Source: CAZKNJ01 sp964554185 (GTDB lineage Bacteria; 4484-113). From it: a DNA stretch of 24,305 bases. The DNA lies in contig CAZKNJ010000024.1 of assembly GCA_964554185.1 (NCBI GenBank), positions 1 to 24,305 on the forward strand, given 5' to 3'. Below the pieces are notes generated by a model that made no database searches, was not told the origin of the DNA, and saw nothing but the letters and a program-made list of their open reading frames with translations. A program made the translations under genes and the position numbers. This document shows, in pieces, positions 6,852-14,425 of the stretch. The first letter of the stretch is position 1. Every line of letters begins with the position of its first letter.

Positions 6852-8003
6852 ATGGATGTCCTCGCCAGACCTGAGTTCCTGCTGCCGGTCCCCCGGCTCA
6901 AGCCCGGCATGGAGCTTTCGCGCAATGTAGTATTGCGCGGGGCCACGCTGCTGCGCTTTAGCACGGTGCTCAACGACGACCTGATACAGCGCCTGCGCGG
7001 CATCGGCGTGGACTCCGTTCACGTATTCCTCTCCGAGGACGATTTCGAGAGCTACAAGCAGGTGCTGCTGGCGCACGACACTCCGCCGGCATATGAAAGC
7101 ACGCTGCGTGCCATGCGCGAGATCTTCCTGGCCAACATCCCGTTGCAGGCAAGGCCGGCGACGTGCTGCGCCGACGACGAGAGGGCGCAGCGGGTAGAAG
7201 AGGTGATGGACCATACGCTCGACCTGCTGCTGGGCTCCCGGCAGCTTTTCCAGCTGCTGAAGGAAGCGGATTTCTTCCTCACCCCGCTGCTCACCCACTC
7301 GCTGGCGGCCTGGGTATACAGCCTGTGTGTCGGCGTAGAGCTGGAGTACAACCTGCCGGCGATGCTGGACCTGTCCATCGCCTCGCTCTTCTACGATATC
7401 GGGATGACCAAGGTGCCGGCTAACATCCTCTTCAAACCCGGCGCGCTTTCCGAGCTGGAGTACGCCGAAGTCAAGAAGCACACCTACTACGGGCGCAACA
7501 TCCTGGATGACTACGCCAACCTCAGCCCGCGCGCCCCCATCGTGGCGTTTGAGCACCACGAGAACTTCTACGGCGGCGGCTACCCGCGCAACAAGCGTGG
7601 AGACGCCATCCACGAGTTCGCCCAGATTGTCGCCATCACCGACAAGTTCGCCGCGCTCATTACCGAGAAGGCGCACCGCGAGCGCAAGGATCCGTCGGAC
7701 GCCGTGGAAATCCTGATGGCGTACACCAAGACCGCGGTCTCGCCCAAGGTGTTTGTCGCCTTCCTGCGCAGCGTCCGCGTCTATCCCCGCAACGCCCTGA
7801 TCAAGCTGTCCACCGGCGAGATTGGCACGCCCGTGGAGTATCCCTCGCACAAGCCCTACCGGCCGGTGCTGCGCGTTCTCTTTGACCGGGAGGGTAACGA
7901 AGTCCTCCACCTGCGCCGCCAGATTGACCTCTCGCTGAATCCCGGCGTCAAGGTCATATCTTTCACCGTGCCGGAAGAGGCGCCCTACCCGCCGCCCCGC
8001 TAG
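6852..8003 (+). CDS. HD-GYP-family protein with a degenerate HD motif
   Basis: HD-GYP proteins hydrolyse cyclic di-GMP and so control motility and surface attachment. Here an N-terminal small domain (about 1-65, LKPGMELSRNVVL...) is followed by an HD-GYP domain at about 140-310. His149, the KPG (195-197), His210, the HH pair (235-236), GYP (243-245) and Asp264 of ITDK are kept. The metal-binding HD doublet is changed to Tyr181-Asp182 (LFYDIGMTKVP instead of LLHDIGK). It may thus have weak or no phosphodiesterase activity and act as a c-di-GMP sensor (inference). About 75 C-terminal residues form a basic, strand-rich extension. The ATG follows the stop of the NHL gene with no gap, so it is the last gene of the motility operon. 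Confidence 0.88.
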   Translation: MDVLARPEFLLPVPRLKPGMELSRNVVLRGATLLRFSTVLNDDLIQRLRGIGVDSVHVFLSEDDFESYKQVLLAHDTPPAYESTLRAMREIFLANIPLQARPATCCADDERAQRVEEVMDHTLDLLLGSRQLFQLLKEADFFLTPLLTHSLAAWVYSLCVGVELEYNLPAMLDLSIASLFYDIGMTKVPANILFKPGALSELEYAEVKKHTYYGRNILDDYANLSPRAPIVAFEHHENFYGGGYPRNKRGDAIHEFAQIVAITDKFAALITEKAHRERKDPSDAVEILMAYTKTAVSPKVFVAFLRSVRVYPRNALIKLSTGEIGTPVEYPSHKPYRPVLRVLFDREGNEVLHLRRQIDLSLNPGVKVISFTVPEEAPYPPPR

Positions 8004-8016
8004 GCCCGCCTCCTGA

Positions 8017-8025
8017 TGCTATACT
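8017..8025 (+). promoter_or_regulatory. Extended -10 promoter of ribF (leaderless)
   Basis: TGCTATACT is a TGn extended -10 with a 5-of-6 hexamer. It ends 6 nt before the GTG start of ribF, so transcription should begin at or next to the start codon. No -35 and no Shine-Dalgarno sequence are visible. Confidence 0.55.
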
Positions 8026-8031
8026 GGTTTT

Positions 8032-9045
8032 GTGCCCCACCGGCTGAACATCTACCGCAACTGGCGCGACCTGTCCAAGCTGCGCGGCGAGCGCGTGGCG
8101 CTCACCATCGGCATTTTTGACGGCATCCACCGGGGCCACATCCAGATATTCAATATGACCCGCGAGTTGGCGGTGGACCTCAAGGGGATACCGCTCATCT
8201 TCACCTTCCGCAACCACCCATTGCAGGCGCTTCAGCCCCAGCGCGAGGTGCGCTTTCTTACGCTTCCGGAGGAAAAGACCCATCTGCTGCGCAAGATCGG
8301 CTTTGAGCACGTCGCGTGCTTTGACTTTGAAGAGCCTTTCCGGCGGCTGCACGCGGTGGAGTTCTTCCAGAAGCTCGGCGAACACCTGCGCATCGGCGCG
8401 TTCGTGGCCGGCTACGACACCTCCGTGGGTTCCGACCGCGTATCCACCGACGAGAAGTTCCACCGCATCGCGCGCCAGCTCAACTTCGAGTTTATGCGCA
8501 TCGGCGCGGTCACCCGCGGCGGGGAGCCCATTTCGTCGCGGCGCATCCGCGAGCTGATTCTTGCAAGCGAGATAAGGGAGGCCAACGAACTCCTTGTCTA
8601 CCCCTACTTCGTGCGCGGCCAGGTGCAGGCCGGCCGGAAGGTCGGCAGCAAGGTGCTGGGCGTTCCCACGGCGAACCTGTTGCTGCCCCGCGAGAAGCTG
8701 CTGCCGCCCTACGGCGTTTACGCCGGCGCCTACCACAAGGACAAGCGCTTCTGGCCCGCCGCGCTCATCATCACCGATGCCCACCAGGTGCCGCACTTCC
8801 TGCGCGCACAGATGCCCGAGGTGGCCGGTTACGAAGAAGGCGCCGCCCTGGTGGAAGGCCATGTAATCGGCGAAGGTGACTTTGAGCTGACCGGCCGCAC
8901 CGCCGAGTTCATCTTCCTGGAGTTTATCCGCGAGCGCCGCGACTTCGCTGACGCCAATTCACTGCGCACGCAGATTCAACAGGACATTGAGGACACGAAA
9001 CGCATCTTTGAGAAATCGCGGATACAACTGCAGTTCCTGCCTTAA
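8032..9045 (+). CDS. ribF: Bifunctional riboflavin kinase / FAD synthetase RibF
   Basis: RibF makes FMN from riboflavin and FAD from FMN in the cytoplasm. The N-terminal FAD-synthetase domain has the nucleotidyltransferase motif GIFDGIHRGH (residues 27-36) and PISSRRIR (167-173). The C-terminal flavokinase domain (about 190-330) has GVPTANLLLP, PPYGVYAG and the probable catalytic Glu in VEGHV (275), and ends with the usual LRTQIQQDIEDT helix. At 337 aa it has near-normal length. Two motifs diverge: the usual GxDFxFG region reads GYDTSVGSD, and the usual NIGxRPTF region is replaced by IITDAHQVPHFL. The start is GTG with no ribosome site, but an extended -10 lies 6 nt upstream. It lies 28 bp after the HD-GYP gene and probably has its own transcript. 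Confidence 0.9.
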   Translation: MPHRLNIYRNWRDLSKLRGERVALTIGIFDGIHRGHIQIFNMTRELAVDLKGIPLIFTFRNHPLQALQPQREVRFLTLPEEKTHLLRKIGFEHVACFDFEEPFRRLHAVEFFQKLGEHLRIGAFVAGYDTSVGSDRVSTDEKFHRIARQLNFEFMRIGAVTRGGEPISSRRIRELILASEIREANELLVYPYFVRGQVQAGRKVGSKVLGVPTANLLLPREKLLPPYGVYAGAYHKDKRFWPAALIITDAHQVPHFLRAQMPEVAGYEEGAALVEGHVIGEGDFELTGRTAEFIFLEFIRERRDFADANSLRTQIQQDIEDTKRIFEKSRIQLQFLP

Positions 9046-9120
9046 CCCGCATCAATACTGCATCCGTGCGCGTTGATAACTTCCGGAGAAGCCACTCAGT
9101 CTATTTAACGGCAAAACCCC

Positions 9121-9149
9121 TTGACACCCTATCCGCCCCCCTATAGACT
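9121..9149 (+). promoter_or_regulatory. Sigma-70-type promoter of the 9156 structured RNA
   Basis: A perfect -35 TTGACA (9121-9126) is followed after 17 bp by TAGACT (9144-9149, 4 of 6). The predicted start near 9156 falls at an 8-bp palindrome, GGTATACC. No coding gene follows on this strand. The promoter lies 75 bp after the ribF stop. Confidence 0.6.
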
Positions 9150-9155
9150 GACTGT

Positions 9156-9509
9156 GGTATACCGGACCGGCCCCGTGGAGGGCGAGATCCTTGAAAGCAG
9201 GCAATACGGAACACCCTGGAGAAGGCGCCACCGGCGGATAGCCCCGCTTCGGCGAGGCTGGAAGCCGGAGGGACTTCTCCCGAGAGTGCTGCGAAACCCG
9301 CCCGGCTCGTCCGGGATGGAAAGTACCAGTTCTCAAGCTGGCGGCGGGAACACCACGATGAAGCGATGCTTCGGCGGAGCGGATAGCGGTGAACCGGCCG
9401 TAATGGTGGGTGGTGCTGATTGTCTGCCCCTTCAGCCGGGCGGAACTCTTCGGAGTTCCAACCAGCCGAAGTAGAGGAACTCCCCGATGATACGGGGCCG
9501 GATCATTTT
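9156..9509 (+). ncRNA. Candidate long structured non-coding RNA, family not recognised
   Basis: This occupies most of the 526-bp gap between ribF and nuoM. A closing helix pairs 9167-9177 with 9491-9501 (11 bp, one G-U). Inside it are: 9218-9224 with 9274-9280 (7 bp) enclosing 9231-9235/9264-9268 and a cUUCGg hairpin at 9240-9259; 9297-9301/9344-9348 enclosing hairpins 9301-9315 and 9326-9341; 9351-9356/9410-9415 enclosing hairpin 9360-9372; 9426-9429/9438-9441; and a 7-bp UUCG hairpin at 9442-9459. After the closing helix comes ATCATTTTA, a weak terminator tail. The size fits an RNase P or tmRNA class, but the conserved motifs of both are missing. Short reading frames here look like no protein and have no ribosome site. 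The RNA is inferred; expression is unproven. Confidence 0.55.
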
Positions 9510-9571
9510 AAGCGGCAGTATTGGCTTGGTTTTAGCCGAAGCAGAGAGCCTGGAGCGTATCCGCCTGTCGC

Positions 9572-11317
9572 CTAGAAGCCCACCGTCAGCGCCTTGCCCG
9601 CCAGTGTGAAGCTGAAGTAGTCAAACAAGCGGAACATCGGCGCGGGATAGACGCCGAAGAAGGCGATGAATACGGCGATGGGCACGAGCGACCAGTACTC
9701 AAAGGCGACCATGTCCTTCATGCCCTTCCAGCGCGGATGCTCGCGCCCGAGCATGATGCGCTCAATCATCCACAGGATGTAGCCCGCTGTGAGGATGATG
9801 CCGATGGCCGCCAGCACGGCGAAGACCCGCATCATCACGTCACCGCGCATCCCCAGCGCGATGATCTGCTGCCACACCGGGTTGCCGGTGAACGTGCCCT
9901 TGATGATGAGGAACTCGCCCCAGAAGCCCACGAGCCCCGGCAGCCCCAGCGAGCTGAGCGCGGCAACGTACATTACGAAGCCGAAACGCGGCATTGTGAG
10001 CATCAGGCCGCCGAGGTCCTTGATCATCCTCGTGTGCGTGCGGTCGTAAATCACGCCGACGAGCATAAACAGCGCGCCGGTGCCCAGGCCGTGGGCGATC
10101 ATCTGCATAATCGCGCCGTTGTACCCGTCCACCGTCATGCTGGCGATGCCCAGGATAATGAAGCCCATGTGCGACACGGAGCTGTAGGCCACGAGTTTCT
10201 TGAGGTCGGGTTGCACCATCGCCACCAGCGCGCCATAGATAATGGAAACTACCGCCAGGGTGCCGATGAACGCGCCGAGAAGGTAGCCGAGGTCGGGGAA
10301 GGTCGGATACAGCACCCGCAGGAAGCCGTAAGCCCCCATCTTAAGCAGGATGCCGGCCAGGATGACGCTGATGGGCGTCGGCGCCTCCACGTGCGCGTCC
10401 GGCAGCCAGGTGTGGAACGGGAAGAGCGGCACCTTGATGGCGAACGCCAGGAAGAATCCGCCGAATATCAAGAGCCGGACCCAGACCGCCGCCGAGCTGA
10501 CCATCTCCGGGTTGTTGAGCTTGAGCATGGAGAAGCTCTCCATGCCCGTCACGAGAAACAGCACGATGATGGCGATAAGCATGAACACGCTGCCGAACAG
10601 CGTGTAAAGGAAGAACTTGATGGCCGCGTAGAGCCGGCGCGGACCGCCCCAGATGCCGATGAGGAAGTACATCGGCACCAGGCTGATTTCCCAGAAAACG
10701 TAGAACAGGAAGTAGTCCAGCGCGGCGAACACGCCCATCATGCCGCCTACCAGCATCAGGTAGAGCACGAAGTATTCTTTCACCCGCTCCTTGATGCCGA
10801 AGCTGGAGATGCAGGCCAGCACTCCGATGAATGCAGTGAGCAGGAACAGCGGGAACGACAGGCCGTCCAGGCCGGTGATGTAATGGATGCTGATGCCGGA
10901 AATCTCAATCCACGTGCGGTCAAACAGGTAAGTGAAGCCGGTGACATCGGGCACGAACCGCGCCCAGATAAGCATCGTCTCGCCGACAAAGCTGGAGGGG
11001 CTCAGCATCTGCGCAATCGCGCTCCACCACCCCAGCCACAGGCCGGTGACAATGATGAGCGGAGTAACCGTGAAGGTGAGCGCCCAGCCGCGGATGACAT
11101 TGGCCTTGCGGTGGTCAATGAACAGCAGGACGACGGCGCCGATGAACGGCATGAAGACGCTGAGGTTCACCGGATTGCGGAAGAAGTTGGTGAACGAGCC
11201 GAGGAACGGGATGTACCGGCCCGCCTGCGACATCAGCGCAAGCACCACGATGATGGCGACAACGTAGGCAGCCTGCTTGGAGGCTTCCTGCATAAATGTC
11301 CGCTTCTTCTCCGTCAT
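9572..11317 (-). CDS. nuoM: NADH-quinone oxidoreductase subunit M
   Basis: NuoM is one of the antiporter-like proton-pumping subunits of the complex I membrane arm. It has many membrane helices and the key charged residues: Glu210 in FYVFWEISLVPMYF, Lys234 in YAAIKFFLYT, and Lys295 in AIKVPLFPFHTWLPDAHVEA. At 581 aa it is longer than the usual roughly 500. The extra part is N-terminal, with an additional membrane helix at about 16-33 before the family's normal first helix (about 50-67). The ATG has a GGGGA ribosome site 7 nt upstream, supporting the long start. It is the last gene of the operon and lies 19 nt after nuoL. The subunit that normally follows, nuoN, is not present here. Confidence 0.95.
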   Translation of the reverse strand: MTEKKRTFMQEASKQAAYVVAIIVVLALMSQAGRYIPFLGSFTNFFRNPVNLSVFMPFIGAVVLLFIDHRKANVIRGWALTFTVTPLIIVTGLWLGWWSAIAQMLSPSSFVGETMLIWARFVPDVTGFTYLFDRTWIEISGISIHYITGLDGLSFPLFLLTAFIGVLACISSFGIKERVKEYFVLYLMLVGGMMGVFAALDYFLFYVFWEISLVPMYFLIGIWGGPRRLYAAIKFFLYTLFGSVFMLIAIIVLFLVTGMESFSMLKLNNPEMVSSAAVWVRLLIFGGFFLAFAIKVPLFPFHTWLPDAHVEAPTPISVILAGILLKMGAYGFLRVLYPTFPDLGYLLGAFIGTLAVVSIIYGALVAMVQPDLKKLVAYSSVSHMGFIILGIASMTVDGYNGAIMQMIAHGLGTGALFMLVGVIYDRTHTRMIKDLGGLMLTMPRFGFVMYVAALSSLGLPGLVGFWGEFLIIKGTFTGNPVWQQIIALGMRGDVMMRVFAVLAAIGIILTAGYILWMIERIMLGREHPRWKGMKDMVAFEYWSLVPIAVFIAFFGVYPAPMFRLFDYFSFTLAGKALTVGF

Positions 11318-11336
11318 AAGACGTCCCCGATATCAC

Positions 11337-13460
11337 TCAGAACAGATACTTGAATAACCAGAGCAGCACCGCGGACAGCAGCGTCACCAGCATATAGTGC
11401 TGCAGTTGCCCGCTCTGCACCGGGCGGATGGCCCACTTGATGCCGAGCCACATGTAGCCGGCGAGGTTGACCAGCCCGTCCACCACCCAGAGGTCAAACC
11501 ATGCGTAGGCGTAAGCGAAGAGCTTCGTCCCCGCGCCGACGGCGTTGACAAGGAGGTCAATCACCCAGATGTCAAACATCCACAGCGCCTTGGCGAACTC
11601 CATCATGCCGCGTATCAGCACCTTGTCGTAGAACGCGTCAATGTAGTAGCGGTTCACCAGCACTGCGCGCAGCCCTTGCACCCAGCCGGTGTGGAACAGG
11701 CGCGTGGCCGCCTGCGGTTTCAGGCCCCAGATGGCCCAGCCGGTGGCAACACCGCCTAACGCCATCGCCGTGGATATGCCGACCACCATCCAGTTGGTCA
11801 CCTCATGCTCGGCGTGGCCGAAGTGGATGAAGCCCTGCCACCAGCTAATCCCGATGGGCGAGGCGCCTACCAGCCCGAAGAAGCCGCCGAAGACAGCCAG
11901 CACGGCGAGCGCGGCGGTAATCACCCACGGCGATTCTTTGGGCACTATGTGGTGGTGGTGGTCGCTGTGCTCTTCGTCCTCGTGGTAGAGCGTTTCCAGC
12001 CCGCCCAACGACTCGTCGTATTTCTTAACCTCGTAGTTCACCTGCTCGCGCTGCAGCGCCGCCGCATCGTCCACATAGTCGCGTGCGGGCGTGTCGTTGC
12101 CGCGGAATTTCCCCGCGAAGGTGAGGAACAGCAGGCGTGTCATGTACGCCGCGGTAAGGAAGGCGGCAGCTTCGCCGGCGATGAACAGCAGCCAGTAAGC
12201 TCCGCCCATCTCCACCGCCCGCGCATACACTCCGCCGAGAATCTCATCCTTGCTCCAGAAGCCGGAGAACGGCGGAATGCCCATCAGCGAGAGCGTGGCC
12301 ACTAGGAAGGTGAAATAAGTGATGGGCATGAACTTCGCCAGCCCGCCCATGCGCCGCATATCGTTGTTGTGGTGGCAGGAGAGTATCACCGAGCCGCTGC
12401 CGAGGAAGAGGCAGGCCTTGAAGAACGCGTGGTTGATGAGGTGGAACACGCCCGCGGTGTACGCCATCACCCCCAGCCCCAGGAACATGTATCCGAGCTG
12501 GCTCATGGTGGAGAACGCCAGCACCTTCTTGATGTCGTTCATCACCAGCCCCAGGATGGCGGTGATGAGCGCGGTGAACGCGCCGATGGACGCTACCACC
12601 GCGGCGGTTGTGGTGCTGGCGGCCACGATGGGGAAGATGCGCACCACGAGAAACACGCCGGCGGACACCATGGTGGCGGCGTGAATCAACGCGCTGACCG
12701 GCGTGGGGCCTTCCATCGCGTCCGGCAGCCACACGTGCAGCGGGAACTGCGCGCTCTTGCCCACCGCGCCGCAGAAGAGCAGCAAGCCGATAACGGTCGT
12801 GAGGGTCGCACTCAGCGGATTGTGCCCGTGGGCGAAGTACGCGGGCATCTCGCTGAAGCGCAGCGGCCCGCCGGTCATGAAGAGCATGACGATGCCCAGC
12901 AGCATCCCCACGTCGCCGATGCGCGTGGTGATGAAGGCCTTCTTCATCGCGAGCTGCGCGCTGCGCTTCTCAAAGTAGAAGCCGATGAGCGCATAGCTGC
13001 AGAAGCCCATTATCTCCCAGAAGATGAGGAAGGTGATGAAGTGGTCGGTGAGAACCACGCCGAACATGGACGCGGAGAACAGCGAGATGAGCGCAAAGAA
13101 CCGCGAATACCGCACATCCCCGCGCATGTAACCCTGCGAAAACAGGTGGATCATCCCGGCGGTGATGCTCACCATAAGGAGCGTAATCGCCGTGACATTG
13201 TCAATGTTCGTGGTGAACGGGATGCTCAGGTTGCGCGTGCTGATCCAGGTGAAGGCCTGGGTGAACTGCTCCGGCGCGCCGCCTCCGAGCCGCTCCAGCA
13301 TCAGCAAGCAGGCGCCGATGATAGTAAGCATCATCATCCAGGTGGCCAGCAGGTGCGATGCGCGGTCCTTGAGCTTGTGGCCGAAAAAGATGACTACCAG
13401 AAACGAGGTGAACGGCAGCGCGGGTATCAGCCAGCTCCAGTTGTGCATCATTCCCGCCAT
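11337..13460 (-). CDS. nuoL: NADH-quinone oxidoreductase subunit L
   Basis: NuoL is the distal antiporter-like pumping subunit with the long lateral helix. The 707 aa include the conserved Glu149 in FWEIMGFCSYALIG, the MKKAFITTRIGDVG segment, and Lys235 in GKSAQFPLHVWLPDAMEGP. A hydrophilic loop at about 450-510 ends in a His-rich stretch (HEDEEHSDHHHH) before the C-terminal helices; such loops are common in NuoL. The C-terminal region (about 580-707) covers the lateral helix and final anchor. It starts 4 nt after the nuoK stop. Confidence 0.96.
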   Translation of the reverse strand: MAGMMHNWSWLIPALPFTSFLVVIFFGHKLKDRASHLLATWMMMLTIIGACLLMLERLGGGAPEQFTQAFTWISTRNLSIPFTTNIDNVTAITLLMVSITAGMIHLFSQGYMRGDVRYSRFFALISLFSASMFGVVLTDHFITFLIFWEIMGFCSYALIGFYFEKRSAQLAMKKAFITTRIGDVGMLLGIVMLFMTGGPLRFSEMPAYFAHGHNPLSATLTTVIGLLLFCGAVGKSAQFPLHVWLPDAMEGPTPVSALIHAATMVSAGVFLVVRIFPIVAASTTTAAVVASIGAFTALITAILGLVMNDIKKVLAFSTMSQLGYMFLGLGVMAYTAGVFHLINHAFFKACLFLGSGSVILSCHHNNDMRRMGGLAKFMPITYFTFLVATLSLMGIPPFSGFWSKDEILGGVYARAVEMGGAYWLLFIAGEAAAFLTAAYMTRLLFLTFAGKFRGNDTPARDYVDDAAALQREQVNYEVKKYDESLGGLETLYHEDEEHSDHHHHIVPKESPWVITAALAVLAVFGGFFGLVGASPIGISWWQGFIHFGHAEHEVTNWMVVGISTAMALGGVATGWAIWGLKPQAATRLFHTGWVQGLRAVLVNRYYIDAFYDKVLIRGMMEFAKALWMFDIWVIDLLVNAVGAGTKLFAYAYAWFDLWVVDGLVNLAGYMWLGIKWAIRPVQSGQLQHYMLVTLLSAVLLWLFKYLF

Positions 13461-13464
13461 ACCG

Positions 13465-13917
13465 TTACCACTTCATCGTGTTGAGATCCTCAAGGTTGGC
13501 GGTGCGCCTGGTTCGGTAGATGGCGATGATTATCGCCAGGCCCACCGCCGCCTCCGCCGCCGCCACGATGATGATGAATATCGCGAATATCTGCCCCACC
13601 GGCGAGAGCACCTGCTCCGCCGCGGTGAAGGCCGCGCGCGTGATTTTCAGCCCCCACCAGCGGTTGAACGCCACAAAGATGATGTTCACCCCGTTGAGCA
13701 TTATTTCCGTCGCCATCAGCACGGCGATGGCGTTGCGGCGCACCAGTACGCCGTACCAGCCGATGCAGAACAGCAGCGCCCCGATGGTAAAGAACTGGCG
13801 CGGCCCGAACTCCACGAAAAACGTGCGGAAAAATCCGCTGAACTGCGCCAGCACGTCCGCCATGCTCATGGAAGCCTGGGCGTCCTGCAGGAGCGCCATC
13901 AGATTCAGTTCAAGCAT
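13465..13917 (-). CDS. nuoK: NADH-quinone oxidoreductase subunit K, N-terminally extended
   Basis: NuoK is a small three-helix subunit of the proton channel. The two conserved membrane glutamates are present: Glu71 in LMATEIMLNGVN and Glu122 in AAAEAAVGLAI. The product is 150 aa against about 100 usually. About 40 extra residues precede the first helix, and the loop before the third helix is longer. The long start is supported by GGAG 7 nt before the ATG, inside the end of nuoJ, which it overlaps by 8 nt. The call is secure. Confidence 0.94.
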   Translation of the reverse strand: MLELNLMALLQDAQASMSMADVLAQFSGFFRTFFVEFGPRQFFTIGALLFCIGWYGVLVRRNAIAVLMATEIMLNGVNIIFVAFNRWWGLKITRAAFTAAEQVLSPVGQIFAIFIIIVAAAEAAVGLAIIIAIYRTRRTANLEDLNTMKW

Positions 13918-14425
13918 CCGGCGGCTCCCTGCGCGCGATGACGATTGCGCCGATCATGGCCATAAACAGCAGCACTCCCGCGATTTCAAAGGGGAGCGTG
14001 TAAGTCGCCATCAGGCTCCAGCCGACCTGCTCCACGTTGTTGGCCAGCCAGGGGCCTTCCGGGTTAAACACATAAGCCATCCGCATATTGGCGTAAACCA
14101 TGATGCAGAACCACGCGCCGCTTACCAGCAGCGCCGGCCACACCAGGTTGTTTTCCTGCTTGATTTCGCGCCCCATCATGTTCTGGGACACCAGAATGGC
14201 GGCGATGATGAGCACCATAATGCCGCCGACATAGACGATTATCTGCGCCGCGGCCAGGAACTCGGCGTGCAGCAGCACGAAGTAGCCCGCCACGCCGGCC
14301 AGCGAGGCAACGAGCGCCAGCGCCGAATGGTACAGGCTCCGGAGGGTCACGCAGCCGACGGCGCCGCCCACCACCGCGAAGGTAAACAGCCACCAGTAGA
14401 TGATGATCATCGTATCAGCTGACAT
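13910..14425 (-). CDS. nuoJ: NADH-quinone oxidoreductase subunit J
   Basis: NuoJ is a five-helix membrane subunit between the quinone site and the pumping subunits. The 171 aa show LYHSALALVASLAGVAGYFVLLHAEFLAA and the signature QIIVYVGGIMVLIIAAIL, which contains the pi-bulge helix typical of the family. A last helix (about 143-163) is preceded by a soluble loop. It overlaps nuoI by 11 nt and nuoK by 8 nt, so translation is probably coupled. Confidence 0.94.
   Translation of the reverse strand: MSADTMIIIYWWLFTFAVVGGAVGCVTLRSLYHSALALVASLAGVAGYFVLLHAEFLAAAQIIVYVGGIMVLIIAAILVSQNMMGREIKQENNLVWPALLVSGAWFCIMVYANMRMAYVFNPEGPWLANNVEQVGWSLMATYTLPFEIAGVLLFMAMIGAIVIARREPPDA

Noticed and set aside
9052..9474. 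Open frames on both strands inside the ribF-nuoM gap (94 and 117 codons)
   Set aside because: Their translations show no protein-like pattern, signal or motif and no ribosome site. The region is better explained by paired RNA helices.
9156..9509. RNase P RNA or tmRNA as identity of the structured RNA
   Set aside because: The conserved RNase P P4 strands (GAGGAAAGTCC-type and ACAGAA-type) and the tmRNA ends and tag reading frame are not found on either strand.
9737..11353. Plus-strand open frame of 538 codons over nuoM
   Set aside because: It is antisense to a convincing nuoM. Its His/Glu/Arg-rich composition is the mirror of membrane-protein codons.
11940..11990. His-rich stretch in NuoL as a novel metal site
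   Set aside because: His-rich hydrophilic loops at this position are common in NuoL proteins.
12786..12793. Further GCCGATAA sigma-28 -10 matches (also 19386-19393 and 21959-21966)
   Set aside because: They lie inside coding sequence and lack TAAA at the right spacing. Ala-Asp and similar codon pairs make the octamer common here.
12369..13484. Plus-strand open frame of 371 codons over nuoL
   Set aside because: It is antisense to nuoL, with the same low-complexity shadow composition and no ribosome site.
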